A DNA stretch of 64,000 nt, from positions 74,488 to 138,487 of the forward strand of contig NZ_KB902498.1 in assembly GCF_000379525.1 (NCBI RefSeq), written 5' to 3'. Numbering within the stretch: the first letter of the stretch is position 1; the number at the start of each line of letters is the position of its first letter. Below the pieces are notes generated by a model. The model was not told the origin of the DNA. It saw only the letters and a list, made by a program, of their open reading frames with translations, and did no database searches. Origin of the DNA: Lamprocystis purpurea DSM 4197. Lineage in GTDB: Bacteria > Pseudomonadota > Gammaproteobacteria > Chromatiales > Chromatiaceae. Positions 36,113 through 45,703 of this stretch are shown here, one piece after another. Made by a program: the position numbers and the translations under genes.

Positions 36113-38248
36113 CTAACGGGGCTCCGCCAGGCTTGATCGCGGCACGGGTGTGAGTTCGGGTCGCGCCTCGCCGAACCAGTGGACCAGGGGGGAATCGCCG
36201 GGCGGCCATTGGCCCTTCTGCCGGTTGTCGGGCGCCGTCCCGGTGAAGACCAGATAGCCGTACTTGCCGTAATGGGGGAGTTTGCGAGTCAGTCCGGGCA
36301 CTGCCGCGGCGTCGGTTGTCGCGACCCAGCCGAGCGCCTGATCGCCGCGTTGGCGGGTGAGTGCCAGGCTGGCGTCAGTGGTGTCCACGGCCGCCCCGGC
36401 GATGTTCAGGGCCCGCGCTGCCGGGTCCAGGCTGAACCCCTGACTGCCCGCGGCGAAGGCGCCGAGATGACGGTTCTCCCAGCCCAGCAGCCACACCGGC
36501 CGGTCGGTCGGGAGCGCCGGGTGATCACTGTCCAGCGCGACCTGCCAGCCCGCATGACCGCGCTGCCACTCGGTCGCCAGTGCGCGATAGGCCTCAAGCA
36601 GGTCGGGCGGTGCGGCACCGGGGAGCAGGATCAGACCCTGCGCGGCGCCGAACAGCCCGCCCAGGGAGACCGCTGACTCTCCCGCCTCCAGGGTCCTGAA
36701 GCTGTCGAATTCCGGGTCCAGGGCTACGCGGAGCGGGGCGGCGGGCAGCTCGATGGTGAAATCGGTGTCGCGCCCCGTGAGCGTGACCAGGGTTTGCCGC
36801 GGTGCCCCATCGGTCAGGTGGACGACGACCGGAACCGCGAAGGGGTAGGGGGCCTGCCGTTGGGTCTGCGCGACCCGGCCGCTGACCCGGTAGCCGTTCG
36901 CGAGTGGTTCGGACCGGACCTCGGACAAGGCCAGGCGCGGTGCCCCGGTGCGGGTGGTCCAGGCGGTAAAATAGGTGCCGAGATCGCGGCCGGACACCGT
37001 CTCGAAGGCGCTGCGCAGTTGCGGATAGCCGGCGACGCGAAAGCGGTTGTCGGTGTAGAAGCGTTGCAGCCCCTGGATGAAGGCCGCATCGCCCAACTGG
37101 ATGCGCAGGTTATGAAAGACCATGGCGGCCTTGCCGTAGCCGATCGCCTGACTGGCCGCGCCATGGCGTCCGCGGAACGCGATGAGCGGGAAGTCGGCCC
37201 CGGTACGCACATAGTCGGCGAAGGCGGCGAGGCTGTCGCGGCGATAGGCGGCGCCCTGGCCCTCGCGTTCCTTCATCAGGTGATCCGCCAGATAGGCGGT
37301 GAGCCCTTCGCTCCAGTTGCCGCCCTGGTAGTTGACATAGACGCCGTTGCCCCACCAATTGTGCAGCACCTCATGGGGATAAGAGGACGTGATGATGAAC
37401 GGCAGCCGGATGACTTGCGGGCCGAGCAGGGTAAAGGAGGGCATGCCGTAGCCGGTCTCCCAGAAGTTCTCGACCAAGGCGAACTTGGCGTAGGGGTAGG
37501 GACCGATGAGCCGGCTGTAGAGGTCCAGATACTCCCGCGTGGCGGCCAGGTAGCCGGCGGCGAGTGGCGCATCGGGCGTGCGCAGCCAGACCTGGGCCTC
37601 AGCTTCCTGATGCGGCGGGGCGCCCTGGTCGCGGTAGAGTGTGAAGGGGGCGGCGATCAGATAGATATCGTCCTGGGGTTGGGTTTCGGCCCAGGCGGAG
37701 CCCATATCAGACCCATTGCCTGGTCCGGCGCCTTGGGAAACGGCCTGCCAGCCCGCGGGCAGGCTGACCCGCAGCGTGAAACGTTGCAGTGTGCCCGGCA
37801 TCCGTGGGTACCAGCCGCTGCCGCCGTCGAGAAAGACCCCGTCCGGCCCGATGGTGCCGAGGGTTGTCTGCTGCTCGCGGCCCATGCCTTCGCTGACGGC
37901 CGTCAGCGCATGGCGGATCGTGCCGCCGTAGGTGAGGGTCGCGCTGCCGCCGGCCGTGGGAGTCAGGCGCAGCCGCAGAGCCTCCAGATGCGCATCCTCG
38001 CCCAGAACTTCCAGCGTCCCTTGGTCCGGCGCGACGCGCGGCGACAGGCCGGTGTGCAGCACCAGGTCGACGCTGTCGCGGCCGGGCGGGAGGGTGAGTC
38101 GATCGGTCACGGTCAGTTGGCCGGACGCCGGGTCGATGACCGCCGCGATCTCGTGATCGACGACCGGCAGGTCGGCCAGCACGGACAGCGGCAGCAGGAG
38201 GCTGCTGAGCACGATCGGCAGCAGGATGAGGCGGAGGAGTTTGCGCAT
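36113..38248 (-). CDS. M1-family (gluzincin) metallopeptidase-like protein, exported
   Basis: A 711-residue protein. The start at 38248 gives a signal peptide (LLRLILLPIVLSSLLLPLSVLA); a longer open frame exists upstream but overlaps a divergent gene. The peptidase core has HEVLHNWWGNGVYVNYQGGN with the two zinc His and catalytic Glu, and the third ligand in NWSEGLTAYLADH, as in M1 aminopeptidases; the GAMEN-equivalent is replaced by ETGYGMPSFTLLG. N-terminal residues 25-200 form the M1-type beta domain. The C-terminal 200 residues have no recognised domain. Likely a periplasmic peptidase. Divergent from the ChaN-like gene. Confidence 0.8.
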   Translation of the reverse strand: MRKLLRLILLPIVLSSLLLPLSVLADLPVVDHEIAAVIDPASGQLTVTDRLTLPPGRDSVDLVLHTGLSPRVAPDQGTLEVLGEDAHLEALRLRLTPTAGGSATLTYGGTIRHALTAVSEGMGREQQTTLGTIGPDGVFLDGGSGWYPRMPGTLQRFTLRVSLPAGWQAVSQGAGPGNGSDMGSAWAETQPQDDIYLIAAPFTLYRDQGAPPHQEAEAQVWLRTPDAPLAAGYLAATREYLDLYSRLIGPYPYAKFALVENFWETGYGMPSFTLLGPQVIRLPFIITSSYPHEVLHNWWGNGVYVNYQGGNWSEGLTAYLADHLMKEREGQGAAYRRDSLAAFADYVRTGADFPLIAFRGRHGAASQAIGYGKAAMVFHNLRIQLGDAAFIQGLQRFYTDNRFRVAGYPQLRSAFETVSGRDLGTYFTAWTTRTGAPRLALSEVRSEPLANGYRVSGRVAQTQRQAPYPFAVPVVVHLTDGAPRQTLVTLTGRDTDFTIELPAAPLRVALDPEFDSFRTLEAGESAVSLGGLFGAAQGLILLPGAAPPDLLEAYRALATEWQRGHAGWQVALDSDHPALPTDRPVWLLGWENRHLGAFAAGSQGFSLDPAARALNIAGAAVDTTDASLALTRQRGDQALGWVATTDAAAVPGLTRKLPHYGKYGYLVFTGTAPDNRQKGQWPPGDSPLVHWFGEARPELTPVPRSSLAEPR

Positions 38249-38377
38249 CGGGGTCTGGGGGCTCGTGCAGGTGGCGGATTGGCGGCGGTCGGCGGCCTTG
38301 GTCCATCCTCTGGCGCCATGACCGAATTGGCTTATGATAACGCGGCCCGGCTTGGGCCAATACCAGCGAGGATTGCC

Positions 38378-39541
38378 GTGGCCGCTTGTCGATCGATTCT
38401 TCCCTTGGCTCTGGCGCTCGTGCTGGGCACTCATGTCGCAGTTTCGGCGGCGGACGCACCCGCGGCGGCGGGCGCCGCGGTTCCAGTCGACACGCCGACC
38501 CGGGTGCTCGATCCGCGCACGCTCACCAACATGGAGCAGTTGCTCGATGCCATCGCCGACCGGCGTGTGGTGTTCGTCGGTGAAAGCCACGACCGCTACG
38601 AGGATCATCTCAACCAACTCAAGGTGATCCAGGGTCTGAAAGCGCGCGGCAAGGAGGTCGCGATCGGCGTGGAGTTCTTTCAGCAGCCGTACCAGTCGGT
38701 CGTCGACGCCTACATCAACGCAGAAATCGATGAGGCGGCATTTCTGGGCCAGACCGAATATTTCGACCGCTGGCGCTATGACTACCGTCTCTACCGGCCG
38801 ATCCTGCAGTTCGCGCGGGAACACCGCATCCCGGTGATCGCCTTGAATCTCGACTCCGCGTTGACCAAACGCGTCGGCGAGGTCGGCATCGACGGCCTCG
38901 ACCCCCAGGAGCGGGCGCGGGTCCCCGCCGAGATCGACCGGTCGGATACCGCCTACCAGGAGCGGGTGAAAGCGGTGTTCGACCAGCATCCGATGCCGGA
39001 TAAGAAATCGTTCGAGCGGTTCATCGAGGTGCAACTCCTGTGGGATGAGGGCATGGCCGAGCGCGCCGCCCGCTACCTCCAGGAGCACCCGCAGCAGACC
39101 CTGGTGGTGTTGGCCGGCGCCGGGCATCTGGAGTACGGTCAGGGGATTCCCAAACGGCTGTTGCGGCGGCAGCCGGTGTCTGCCGTCAGCCTGCTGAACG
39201 CCAACCAGCGTGAACTCGACCCGGCCGCGGCGGACTATCTGCTGTTCCCGCGACCGGTCGATCTGCCCCCATCCGGGATGCTCGGAGTGATGTTGAACCC
39301 TGAGGTCGGTGACCAGGGCCTGGAAATCCAGGGATTTTCTGAGGACAGCGGGGCCAAGGCAGCCGGCGTCAAAGAGGGCGACCGCATCGTGCGGGTCGGC
39401 GAGCAGCCGATCAGTACCTATGCCGACATCCGCATCGCCCTGATCGACGCCCTGCCGGGCCAGCGGGTCCAGGTCGAGGTCTTGCGTAAGCCGCTCATTG
39501 GTGCCGATGAGACGCTGACCTTTGATGCCGAGTTGCACTGA
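38378..39541 (+). CDS. exported ChaN-like haem-binding/iron-regulated domain fused to a PDZ domain
   Basis: A 387-residue protein. The GTG at 38378 follows CGAGG and starts a signal peptide (ACRSILPLALALVLGTHVAVSA, cleaved near AA/DAP); an in-frame ATG 20 codons upstream is less likely. Residues about 45-290 match the ChaN / DUF399 family (RRVVFVGESHDRYEDHLNQL, GVEFFQQPYQ, LAGAGHLEYGQGIP). Family members bind haem or act in iron uptake. Residues about 300-385 are a PDZ domain (GLEIQGFSEDSGAKAAGVKE, GDRIVRVGEQPI), which would bind peptide C-termini. It is divergent from an M1-like peptidase across 129 bases. Substrate of the fusion unknown. Confidence 0.8.
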   Translation: MAACRSILPLALALVLGTHVAVSAADAPAAAGAAVPVDTPTRVLDPRTLTNMEQLLDAIADRRVVFVGESHDRYEDHLNQLKVIQGLKARGKEVAIGVEFFQQPYQSVVDAYINAEIDEAAFLGQTEYFDRWRYDYRLYRPILQFAREHRIPVIALNLDSALTKRVGEVGIDGLDPQERARVPAEIDRSDTAYQERVKAVFDQHPMPDKKSFERFIEVQLLWDEGMAERAARYLQEHPQQTLVVLAGAGHLEYGQGIPKRLLRRQPVSAVSLLNANQRELDPAAADYLLFPRPVDLPPSGMLGVMLNPEVGDQGLEIQGFSEDSGAKAAGVKEGDRIVRVGEQPISTYADIRIALIDALPGQRVQVEVLRKPLIGADETLTFDAELH

Positions 39542-39618
39542 ACAGGGGGCCGAGCTGCGCTCATGAATGCACCTAGACACAGGGCTGCGTCGACGGCGAG
39601 CGATCCTGGTCCGGCCGC

Positions 39619-41001
39619 ATGACGCCCGCGCCGCGATCGGCTGACGGCGGGCGCCGTGGGCCGGAACTCCTCTCGCCCGCCGGCAGCCTGCGCCACCTGC
39701 GCTACGCCTTCGCCTTTGGAGCCGACGCGGTGTACGCGGGTCTGCCGCGTTACAGTTTGCGGGTGCGCAACAACGACTTCGATGCCGCGGCCATCGGCTT
39801 GGGGATTCAGGAGGCCCATGCCCTGGGCCGGCGCTTTTACCTGGCCGCCAATCTGATGCCGCACGGCGCCAAGGTCCGCACCTTCATCGCCGATATGGAG
39901 CCGATCCTGGCCTTGGGCCCGGATGCCCTGATCATGGCCGATCCGGGATTGATTCTCCTGGTGCGCGAGCGCTGGCCGGACATGCCCATCCATTTGTCGG
40001 TGCAGGCCAATACCGTCAATGCCGCCGCCGTGCGTTTTTGGGCCGCCGAGGGCGTGACGCGCGTGATCCTGTCCCGCGAACTGTCCCTGGACGAGATCGC
40101 CGAGATCCGCGCCGCCTGCCCCACCACCGAGTTGGAAGTCTTCGTGCATGGCGCGCTGTGCATCGCGTACTCCGGGCGCTGCCTGCTCTCGGGGTATTTC
40201 AACCACCGTGACGCCAATCAGGGCTCTTGTACCAACGCTTGTCGCTGGGAATACCAGTTGGGTGCATCCGCCGCGGCGGACGATGCATTGGCCAATGTCC
40301 CGGCGGATCAGGCGGGGCAGTGCGGCGGCGGTCAGGCGCGGCACCCGCGGGCGGATGCCGTCTATCTGCTCACCGAGGGCAAGCGGCCCGGCGACGCCAT
40401 GCCGATCTTCGAGGACGAGCACGGCACCTACATCCTGAACGCCCGCGACCTGCGGGCGGTGGCGCATGTCGATCGGCTGGTGGCCATGGGCATCGACTGT
40501 CTGAAGATCGAGGGCCGAACCAAGTCACACTATTACGCCGCGCGGACCGCCCAGGTCTACCGGGCGGCGATCGACGACGCGCTCGCAGGACGCGGTTTCC
40601 GCCCGGAACTGCTCGCCGAACTGGAGGGCCTGGCCAACCGCGGATACACGGAAGGCTTTTACCGCCGCCATGCCGCGGCCGAGATCCAGAACTATGCCGA
40701 TGGTGTTTCCCGGACCGATCGGGAGATCTTCGTCGGCGAGGTCATGGCGCCGGACGCGGCGGCGCGTCCGGATTGGCTGGCGATCGAGGTCAAGAACCGC
40801 TTCGCCGTGGGCGATGACCTGCATCTGCTCACCCCGGCAGGGAACCGGCGTTTCCGCCTCGAACACATGGAGACCCTGGAGGGCGAGCCCCTAACCGTCG
40901 CGCCTGGGGCCGGCTGGCGGGTGTGTATCCCGCGGGTTGGTGGCGACGGCGGTATGGGGCTGCTGACGCGTTATGTGGAGAAGGACGAAAGGATAACGTG
41001 A
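39619..41001 (+). CDS. trhP: U32-family tRNA hydroxylation protein TrhP (YegQ)
   Basis: A 460-residue U32 peptidase-family protein. It starts ELLSPAGSLRHLRYAFAFGA, then shows DALIMADPGLILLVRE, the U32 signature ELEVFVHGALCIAYSGRCLL with SGYFNHRDANQGSCTNACRW, and KIEGRTKSHYYAA. This matches TrhP/YegQ, which with prephenate hydroxylates U34 of several tRNAs to ho5U, rather than the collagenase-type members. About 75 bases follow the ChaN-like gene, so co-transcription is possible. The C-terminal end runs into an E-family repeat. Confidence 0.88.
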   Translation: MTPAPRSADGGRRGPELLSPAGSLRHLRYAFAFGADAVYAGLPRYSLRVRNNDFDAAAIGLGIQEAHALGRRFYLAANLMPHGAKVRTFIADMEPILALGPDALIMADPGLILLVRERWPDMPIHLSVQANTVNAAAVRFWAAEGVTRVILSRELSLDEIAEIRAACPTTELEVFVHGALCIAYSGRCLLSGYFNHRDANQGSCTNACRWEYQLGASAAADDALANVPADQAGQCGGGQARHPRADAVYLLTEGKRPGDAMPIFEDEHGTYILNARDLRAVAHVDRLVAMGIDCLKIEGRTKSHYYAARTAQVYRAAIDDALAGRGFRPELLAELEGLANRGYTEGFYRRHAAAEIQNYADGVSRTDREIFVGEVMAPDAAARPDWLAIEVKNRFAVGDDLHLLTPAGNRRFRLEHMETLEGEPLTVAPGAGWRVCIPRVGGDGGMGLLTRYVEKDERIT

Positions 41002-41170
41002 TTTCCGGGAAAGGATGTACCGACGTGTAGGGGCGACTTTAGTGACCCTTGGTGGATGCGGCGCGCACGACCGATGTGCCGGTTCCCAAACACCGTGCGG
41101 CGCGCCTTATCCACCCTACAGCTACAGCATCGCCGGTTTTGTAGGGTGGATAAGCGCAGCGCATCCACCA
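40998..41170. repeat. composite of repeat E and repeat D
   Basis: A family E element (GTGATTTCCGGGAAAGGATG..GTAGGGGCGACTTTAG) is cut at about 41048 and continues straight into family D: TGGTGGATGCGGCGCGC.. GCGGCGCGCCTTATCCACCC and then TGTAGGGTGGATAAGCGCAG..CATCCACCA. The D element has inverted ends TGGTGGATGCG/CGCATCCACCA. D probably inserted into E. Confidence 0.8.
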
Positions 41171-41226
41171 TCAGCCCCGCCGACGGCTCCATGCTTCGTC
41201 AACGATGCGCAGCCGGGTACGCCGAA

Positions 41227-41580
41227 TCAGGGCCAGATGACGGTGAGCCCGCCGATGGTCCCGACCGCCGTCTCACCAACGAGCGGCCTGACCTCGGGAC
41301 GGCCGTAGGCACCGTCCGCGAGGCGGTAGATCATCAGGGTGCGGTCGGTGGGATGGACCAGCCAGTATTCCCGGACGCCGGCTCGTTCGTAGGTGTCGCG
41401 CTTCTCGCCCTGGTCCTTGGCGGCGGTGCGGCGGGACAGGACCTCGACCACCCAGTCGGGCGCACCGCGGCAGCCGGCCTCATCGAGCTTCCCGGGGTCG
41501 CAGATCACGGCGATGTCGGGCTGGACCACGGTGTCAATCACCGCAATCGAGACGATTGCAGTCGGGCAAGGGGTATACAT
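41227..41580 (-). CDS. Uma2-family PD-(D/E)XK nuclease, N-terminally truncated
   Basis: A 117-residue remainder of a Uma2/DUF820 protein. It shows VVQPDIAVICDPGKLD, APDWVVEVLSRRTAAKD and ERAGVREYWLVHP, the nuclease core with the D, E-x-x and K positions. Normal members are about 180-200 residues, so some 60-70 N-terminal residues are missing; the only usable ATG overlaps the start of an unrelated fragment on the other strand at 41573. Probably non-functional. A second broken Uma2 gene lies at 22045-22520. Confidence 0.6.
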   Translation of the reverse strand: MYTPCPTAIVSIAVIDTVVQPDIAVICDPGKLDEAGCRGAPDWVVEVLSRRTAAKDQGEKRDTYERAGVREYWLVHPTDRTLMIYRLADGAYGRPEVRPLVGETAVGTIGGLTVIWP

Positions 41581-41746
41581 TAAGCGTTACTTGGAGCGTA
41601 CCTACGGTAAGGGGCGTTGGCGTAAGATGAAAGGGTTTGCTACTGTCCGACTTTCCGATGGCACAATTTGTTATTCCGAAATACATTGGTTCGAAGCGCA
41701 TGGCGTAGGGCGCAGAGACTTCAAGATAAAGAAGGTGATCTCATGA
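41573..41746 (+). CDS. small conserved-looking basic protein, start lost at a junction
   Basis: Fifty-seven codons read YIKRYLERTYGKGRWRKMKG, then FATVRLSDGTICYSEIHWFE and AHGVGRRDFKIKKVIS. It resembles short proteins of about 60 residues that I recall from mobile and cyanobacterial contexts, without known function. No good start codon is left: the sequence begins GTA where homologues would have the initiator, exactly where the Uma2 remnant begins on the other strand. An internal ATG at 41629 could start a 38-residue product. The stop overlaps the next start (ATGA). Confidence 0.4.
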   Translation, partial: VYIKRYLERTYGKGRWRKMKGFATVRLSDGTICYSEIHWFEAHGVGRRDFKIKKVIS

Positions 41747-41973
41747 GCAATTTCGTGATCTGCATCAATAACGAGGACAATCCTGCAAGCCTGATAATGG
41801 GTAAAGTCTACCCGATACTACCAGATGCGGATGCCGCAGCGCACAACATGGTCCGCGTTATTGATGAAGACAAGTCGGAGTCCGACGGCTATTTGTACGA
41901 AGCATCTATGTTTGCCCACATCGATTTGCCGGAGACGGTGAGGCTGGCTCTCGAACAACGCGGGCAACTTTAG
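41743..41973 (+). CDS. small hypothetical protein
   Basis: A 76-residue acidic protein starting at ATG 41743 with AAGGTGA upstream and overlapping the preceding stop. It contains VICINNEDNPASLIMGKVYP and MVRVIDEDKSESDGYLYEAS, suggesting a small beta-barrel such as an SH3-like fold. Family not recognised. AT content is higher than in the neighbours, which suggests recent acquisition with the surrounding small genes. Confidence 0.55.
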   Translation: MSNFVICINNEDNPASLIMGKVYPILPDADAAAHNMVRVIDEDKSESDGYLYEASMFAHIDLPETVRLALEQRGQL

Positions 41974-42247
41974 GGAAAAGGATTTGGAAAACAATCGGAT
42001 GTGGTCAGGTCTCGCATCGTGGCATTCCGATGAAATGGTCTACTATCGACCCGCAAGCGCCCTCTTCTCAGCCCCCTCGGATGCGCTCCGACCGTCGCTT
42101 AGGTGCCGTCCGGCACCGGCCGGCGACCACGGGCTCGGGGATACAATTCTCTCTCTAAATCTGGCCGTGCCCGCAGCGGGTACCGTGCCGGGATCGGATG
42201 AGTCCAATAAACGCTTAGCCGTCAGGTTTCCGGAAGAGGTGCATACC

Positions 42248-42643
42248 ATGCTTCATCCAAACCAGTTTCAAGTAAATGAAACATGGGTTATCTTCAAGTT
42301 AAATGACGCTCCGGTTATCACTGATCGCGATGGTGATTTCAATGTTTTCGCATTGATGGATGCGGCAAGTTGCTTTATTCTTGATACAGGTTTTGTACCT
42401 TCGGAATCGCAAGAATTATCTGAAACAGAAGCAAAGCGTATATTGAAAAAAGGATATGGTCATAAAAAGCAATACGCAAGGGAGCTTATTATCTCAGGAC
42501 AGCAGATAGCCAACAATCTAAGTATAGAAGCAGAACGTTGCGGTATTAGCGTCAGTCGTGTCCCGGAAGATCAGCTTCGACTTCTCATCGATGAGGCTCG
42601 TGAGAGTTTTCAGGAGTATATAAGTAACGGGCGGTGTCAATAG
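42248..42643 (+). CDS. hypothetical protein, AT-rich
   Basis: A 131-residue protein; ATG 42248 has GGAAGAGG 9 bases upstream. It reads NETWVIFKLNDAPVITDRDG, then FNVFALMDAASCFILDTGFV and a Lys-rich helical C-terminal half (ETEAKRILKKGYGHKKQYAR). Similar proteins of unknown function occur beside small domains in mobile gene clusters. Codon use is markedly more AT-rich than the flanking maeB and trhP, consistent with horizontal transfer. The 270 bases upstream hold no supported gene. Confidence 0.6.
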   Translation: MLHPNQFQVNETWVIFKLNDAPVITDRDGDFNVFALMDAASCFILDTGFVPSESQELSETEAKRILKKGYGHKKQYARELIISGQQIANNLSIEAERCGISVSRVPEDQLRLLIDEARESFQEYISNGRCQ

Positions 42644-42810
42644 CAATCTAACACGCGCCTCACGCCGAGTCGGTACTGCGTCGCCGAGCCTGGCGCTTTG
42701 CTGTTGCGTTATTAGGGGCGCAGTGCGGCCCGGCTTAGGCGCTGATCCGGACCGGGCCAGTTTCGGAAGCAGCATTCTTGGAGTTATAGCCTTCGGACGT
42801 AATAACCGGA

Positions 42811-42948
42811 CGTAGGGGCGGGTTTCAAACCCGCCCCTACACGAAGGTCTGTCTGGATATCAGGTGCGAACGCTATATAAGGGTGCCGGTAGGGGCGACT
42901 TAAGTCGCCCCTACACGTCGGCAGATCCTTTCCCCGAAATCACCTAAA
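42811..42948. repeat. palindromic repeat family E, two hairpins
   Basis: CGTAGGGGCGGGTTTCAAAC and its inverse (CCCGCCCCTACACG) form the left hairpin; GTAGGGGCGACTTAAGTCGC CCCTAC forms the right one, followed by the inverse of the E left end (CCTTTCCCCGAAATCACCTA). The right end overlaps the maeB stop codon at 42944-42946. The whole may be a full-length E element. Nothing else is seen in 42644-42810. Confidence 0.8.
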
Positions 42949-45262
42949 CGCTGACGTCCTGACGCGCGGCCGCCGCGCTCGCCACGGCCAGGGCCGTCAT
43001 ATTCAGCATGCGGCGCACCGTGGTCGCGGGGGTGAGGATGTAGGCCGTGGCCGCCGCGCCCATCAGCACCGGACCCACCGTCACCCCGTGGCCGGTGGTG
43101 GTCTTGAGCACGTTATAGAGGATGTTGGCCGAATCCAGGTTGGGGCAGATCAGCAGGTTCGCCGAGCCCTTGAGGGTGGAGTCGGCCAGGTAGTGGCCGC
43201 GGATGTCCTCATCCAGCGCGGCGTCGCCGTGCAGTTCGCCGTCACAATTGATGTCGGGATGCGCGGCGGCGAACAGGTCACGCGCCAAACGCATCTTCTG
43301 GGCCGACGCCCGTTTGGACGAGCCGAAGCTGGAGTGCGACAGGAAGGCGACCTTGGGCGGCAGGCCAAAACGCAGCACCTCCTGTACGGCCATCCAGGCG
43401 ATCTCGGCCAACTGGTGCGCGCTGGGGTCCTCGTTGACATAGGTGTCGGTAATGAAGAGCGGTCCGCGATCGGTCATCAGGGCATTGAGCGCGGCGTAAT
43501 TGCTGGTGCCCACCCGCAAACCAAGGATGCTCTGGATGCATTCGAGGTGCGCCTCGTAGGCGCCCACTAGGCCGCAGAGCATGGCGTCGGCGTCGCCCAG
43601 GGCGACCATCAGCGCGCCGATGCGTGTGTTGGAGCGGCGCACCGCCGCCTTGGCCTCGGCCGGTGTGGCGCCATTGCGGCGCATGCGCTGGTGGTAATGC
43701 TCCCAGTACTGACGAAAGCGCGGGTCATCCTCGGGATTGATGTTCTCCACGTCGACCCCGAGGCGCATGCGCAGGCCGGCCTTGGCGATGCGCGCGTCGA
43801 TGACGGCCGGACGTCCGATCAGGATGGGCCGGGCGACCTGTTCGTCGATCGCCATCTGGGCGGCACGCAACGCCCGTTCGTCCTCGCCGTCGGAATAGGC
43901 GACGCGCTTGCAGCCGTCCGGCAAGGCCTTGGCGGCGTTGAACACCGGGCGCATGAGCATCCTGGTCTGGTGAATGAAGCGCGACAGCGTCTCCTTGTAG
44001 GCATCCATGTCGAGGATGGGGCGGGTGGCGACTCCCGAATCGGCGGCGGCCTGGGCCACGGCGGGTGCGATCCGCAGGATCAGGCGCGAGTCGAACGGCT
44101 TGGGGATCAGGTACTCGGGTCCGAAGGTCAAGTCTTGCCCGGCGTAGGCGGCGGCCACCTCATCGCTGGTCTCGCTCTTGGCCAGATCGGCGATCTGGCG
44201 GACACAGGCGAGTTTCATCTCCGGCGTGATTCGGGTGGCGCCGCAGTCGAGCGCACCGCGAAAGATATAGGGGAAGCACAGGACGTTGTTGACCTGGTTC
44301 GGATAGTCCGAGCGGCCGGTCGCGATGATACAGTCGGGGCGGGCGGCCTTGGCCAGTTCGGGGCGGATCTCGGGCTCGGGGTTGGCCAGGGCCAGGATGA
44401 TGGGCCGTGCGGCCATGGTTTTCACCATGTCCACGGTCAGCACGCCGGGCGCGGAGCAGCCGAGAAAAACGTCCGCGTCCTTGACGACATCCGCCAGTGT
44501 GCGGGCCTCGGTGGTTTGCGCATAGCGGGCCTTGGATTCATCGAAGCCGCCGGGTCGGCCTGCGTAGATCACGCCCTTGGAATCGGCCATGAAAACGTGC
44601 TCGCGCTTCACGCCCAAACCAACCATGACGTCCACACAGGCGATGGCTGCCGCGCCGGCACCGGACACCGCCAGTTTCACGCGACCGATATCCTTGCCGA
44701 CCAGTTCCAGGCCATTGAGCAATGCCGCGCTGGAGATAATGGCCGTGCCGTGCTGATCGTCATGGAAGACCGGGATATTGACGCGTTTGCTGAGCTCGCG
44801 CTCGATGTAGAAGCATTCCGGCGCCTTGATGTCCTCCAGGTTGATGCCGCCCAGGGTCGGCTCCAGCGCGGCGATGATGTCCACCAGCTTGTCCGGGTCG
44901 CGCTCGGCCAGTTCGATATCGAACACATCGATGCCCGCGAATTTCTTGAAGAGACAGGCCTTGCCCTCCATCACGGGTTTGCCGGCCAGTGGGCCAATGT
45001 CGCCCAAACCCAGCACCGCGGTGCCGTTGGTCACGACGCCGACCAGGTTCCCGCGTGATGTGTATTCCGCCGCGAGTGCCGGGTTGGCCTGGATGTCGAG
45101 GCAGGGGTAGGCCACGCCGGGCGAGTAGGCGAGCGACAGGTCATGCTGGTTCGACAGCGGCTTCGTCGGTGTGACTGAAATCTTGCCCCGGCTCGGGCAA
45201 CGATGGTACTCAAGCGCGGCATCGCGCAGCGCCTGCTCGGCAATCGACAGATTCTGTGGCAT
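42944..45262 (-). CDS. maeB: NADP-dependent malic enzyme with phosphotransacetylase-like domain
   Basis: A 772-residue fusion enzyme that oxidatively decarboxylates malate to pyruvate. Residues about 15-430 are the malic enzyme part: [43 protein letters not shown] and the dinucleotide loop [18 protein letters not shown]. Residues about 440-760 are a PTA_PTB domain that in MaeB is catalytically silent and gives allosteric control by acetyl-CoA. Length matches E. coli MaeB (759). Monocistronic; its stop lies inside an E repeat. Confidence 0.96.
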   Translation of the reverse strand: MPQNLSIAEQALRDAALEYHRCPSRGKISVTPTKPLSNQHDLSLAYSPGVAYPCLDIQANPALAAEYTSRGNLVGVVTNGTAVLGLGDIGPLAGKPVMEGKACLFKKFAGIDVFDIELAERDPDKLVDIIAALEPTLGGINLEDIKAPECFYIERELSKRVNIPVFHDDQHGTAIISSAALLNGLELVGKDIGRVKLAVSGAGAAAIACVDVMVGLGVKREHVFMADSKGVIYAGRPGGFDESKARYAQTTEARTLADVVKDADVFLGCSAPGVLTVDMVKTMAARPIILALANPEPEIRPELAKAARPDCIIATGRSDYPNQVNNVLCFPYIFRGALDCGATRITPEMKLACVRQIADLAKSETSDEVAAAYAGQDLTFGPEYLIPKPFDSRLILRIAPAVAQAAADSGVATRPILDMDAYKETLSRFIHQTRMLMRPVFNAAKALPDGCKRVAYSDGEDERALRAAQMAIDEQVARPILIGRPAVIDARIAKAGLRMRLGVDVENINPEDDPRFRQYWEHYHQRMRRNGATPAEAKAAVRRSNTRIGALMVALGDADAMLCGLVGAYEAHLECIQSILGLRVGTSNYAALNALMTDRGPLFITDTYVNEDPSAHQLAEIAWMAVQEVLRFGLPPKVAFLSHSSFGSSKRASAQKMRLARDLFAAAHPDINCDGELHGDAALDEDIRGHYLADSTLKGSANLLICPNLDSANILYNVLKTTTGHGVTVGPVLMGAAATAYILTPATTVRRMLNMTALAVASAAAARQDVSV

Positions 45263-45293
45263 AAGAAACCGGGTCTGTTGGCGGATAAAAGGA

Positions 45294-45326
45294 AACGGGC
45301 CTCGGGGGTGACTCCAAGGCCCGTTG
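45294..45326. other. hairpin upstream of maeB
   Basis: AACGGGCCT and AGGCCCGTT (9-bp perfect arms) around CGGGGGTGACTCCA, ending 32 bases before the maeB start on the minus strand. It has no T-run; it may be an mRNA leader structure or an operator. Confidence 0.45.
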
Positions 45327-45504
45327 ATTGGGTGGCGGGATGGCAGCCGGCAGCCAACCGCGCTGTACGCCAGTGGCCGCCCGACGGTTAGGGCAGCCCT
45401 TGTTTCAGCAGCGGTTCTTGGAAGCGTGAAGCAGCATCAAGGGTCGGAGTATAACCGAAGCCGGTGTTCGACCAACGTGCCGGCGGGCGCAAGCAGCAAC
45501 TCCA

Positions 45505-45644
45505 AATTCGGGCGGCATCGCGCGGCCCTTGGTGGATGCGGCGCGCGCGACCGCCGTGCCGGGTCCCGGACACCGAGCGGCGCGCCTTATCCACCCTACA
45601 GCCGACCCGGTTTTGTAGGGTGGATAAGCGCAGCGCATCCACCA
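45505..45644. repeat. palindromic repeat, family D (second copy)
   Basis: AAATTCGGGCGGCATCGCGC precedes TGGTGGATGCGGCGCG, an inverted GCGCGCC..TTATCCACCC segment and TGTAGGGTGGATAAGCGCAG CGCATCCACCA. Very similar to 41050-41170 and 62516-62656, and in the same orientation. The 441-base gap 45263-45703 otherwise holds no gene. Confidence 0.85.
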
Positions 45645-45703
45645 TCAGCCCTTGCCGGGCGCAGCACCTCCAAGACCGGGCAGAACGCGGCACGGGGTGA
45701 AGC

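Noticed and set aside
36113-39580. One 1155-residue minus-strand protein spanning the M1-like peptidase and the region antisense to the ChaN-like gene
   Set aside because: Only the part to 38248 has a signal peptide and family motifs; the remainder is the antisense of a clear ChaN-PDZ gene.
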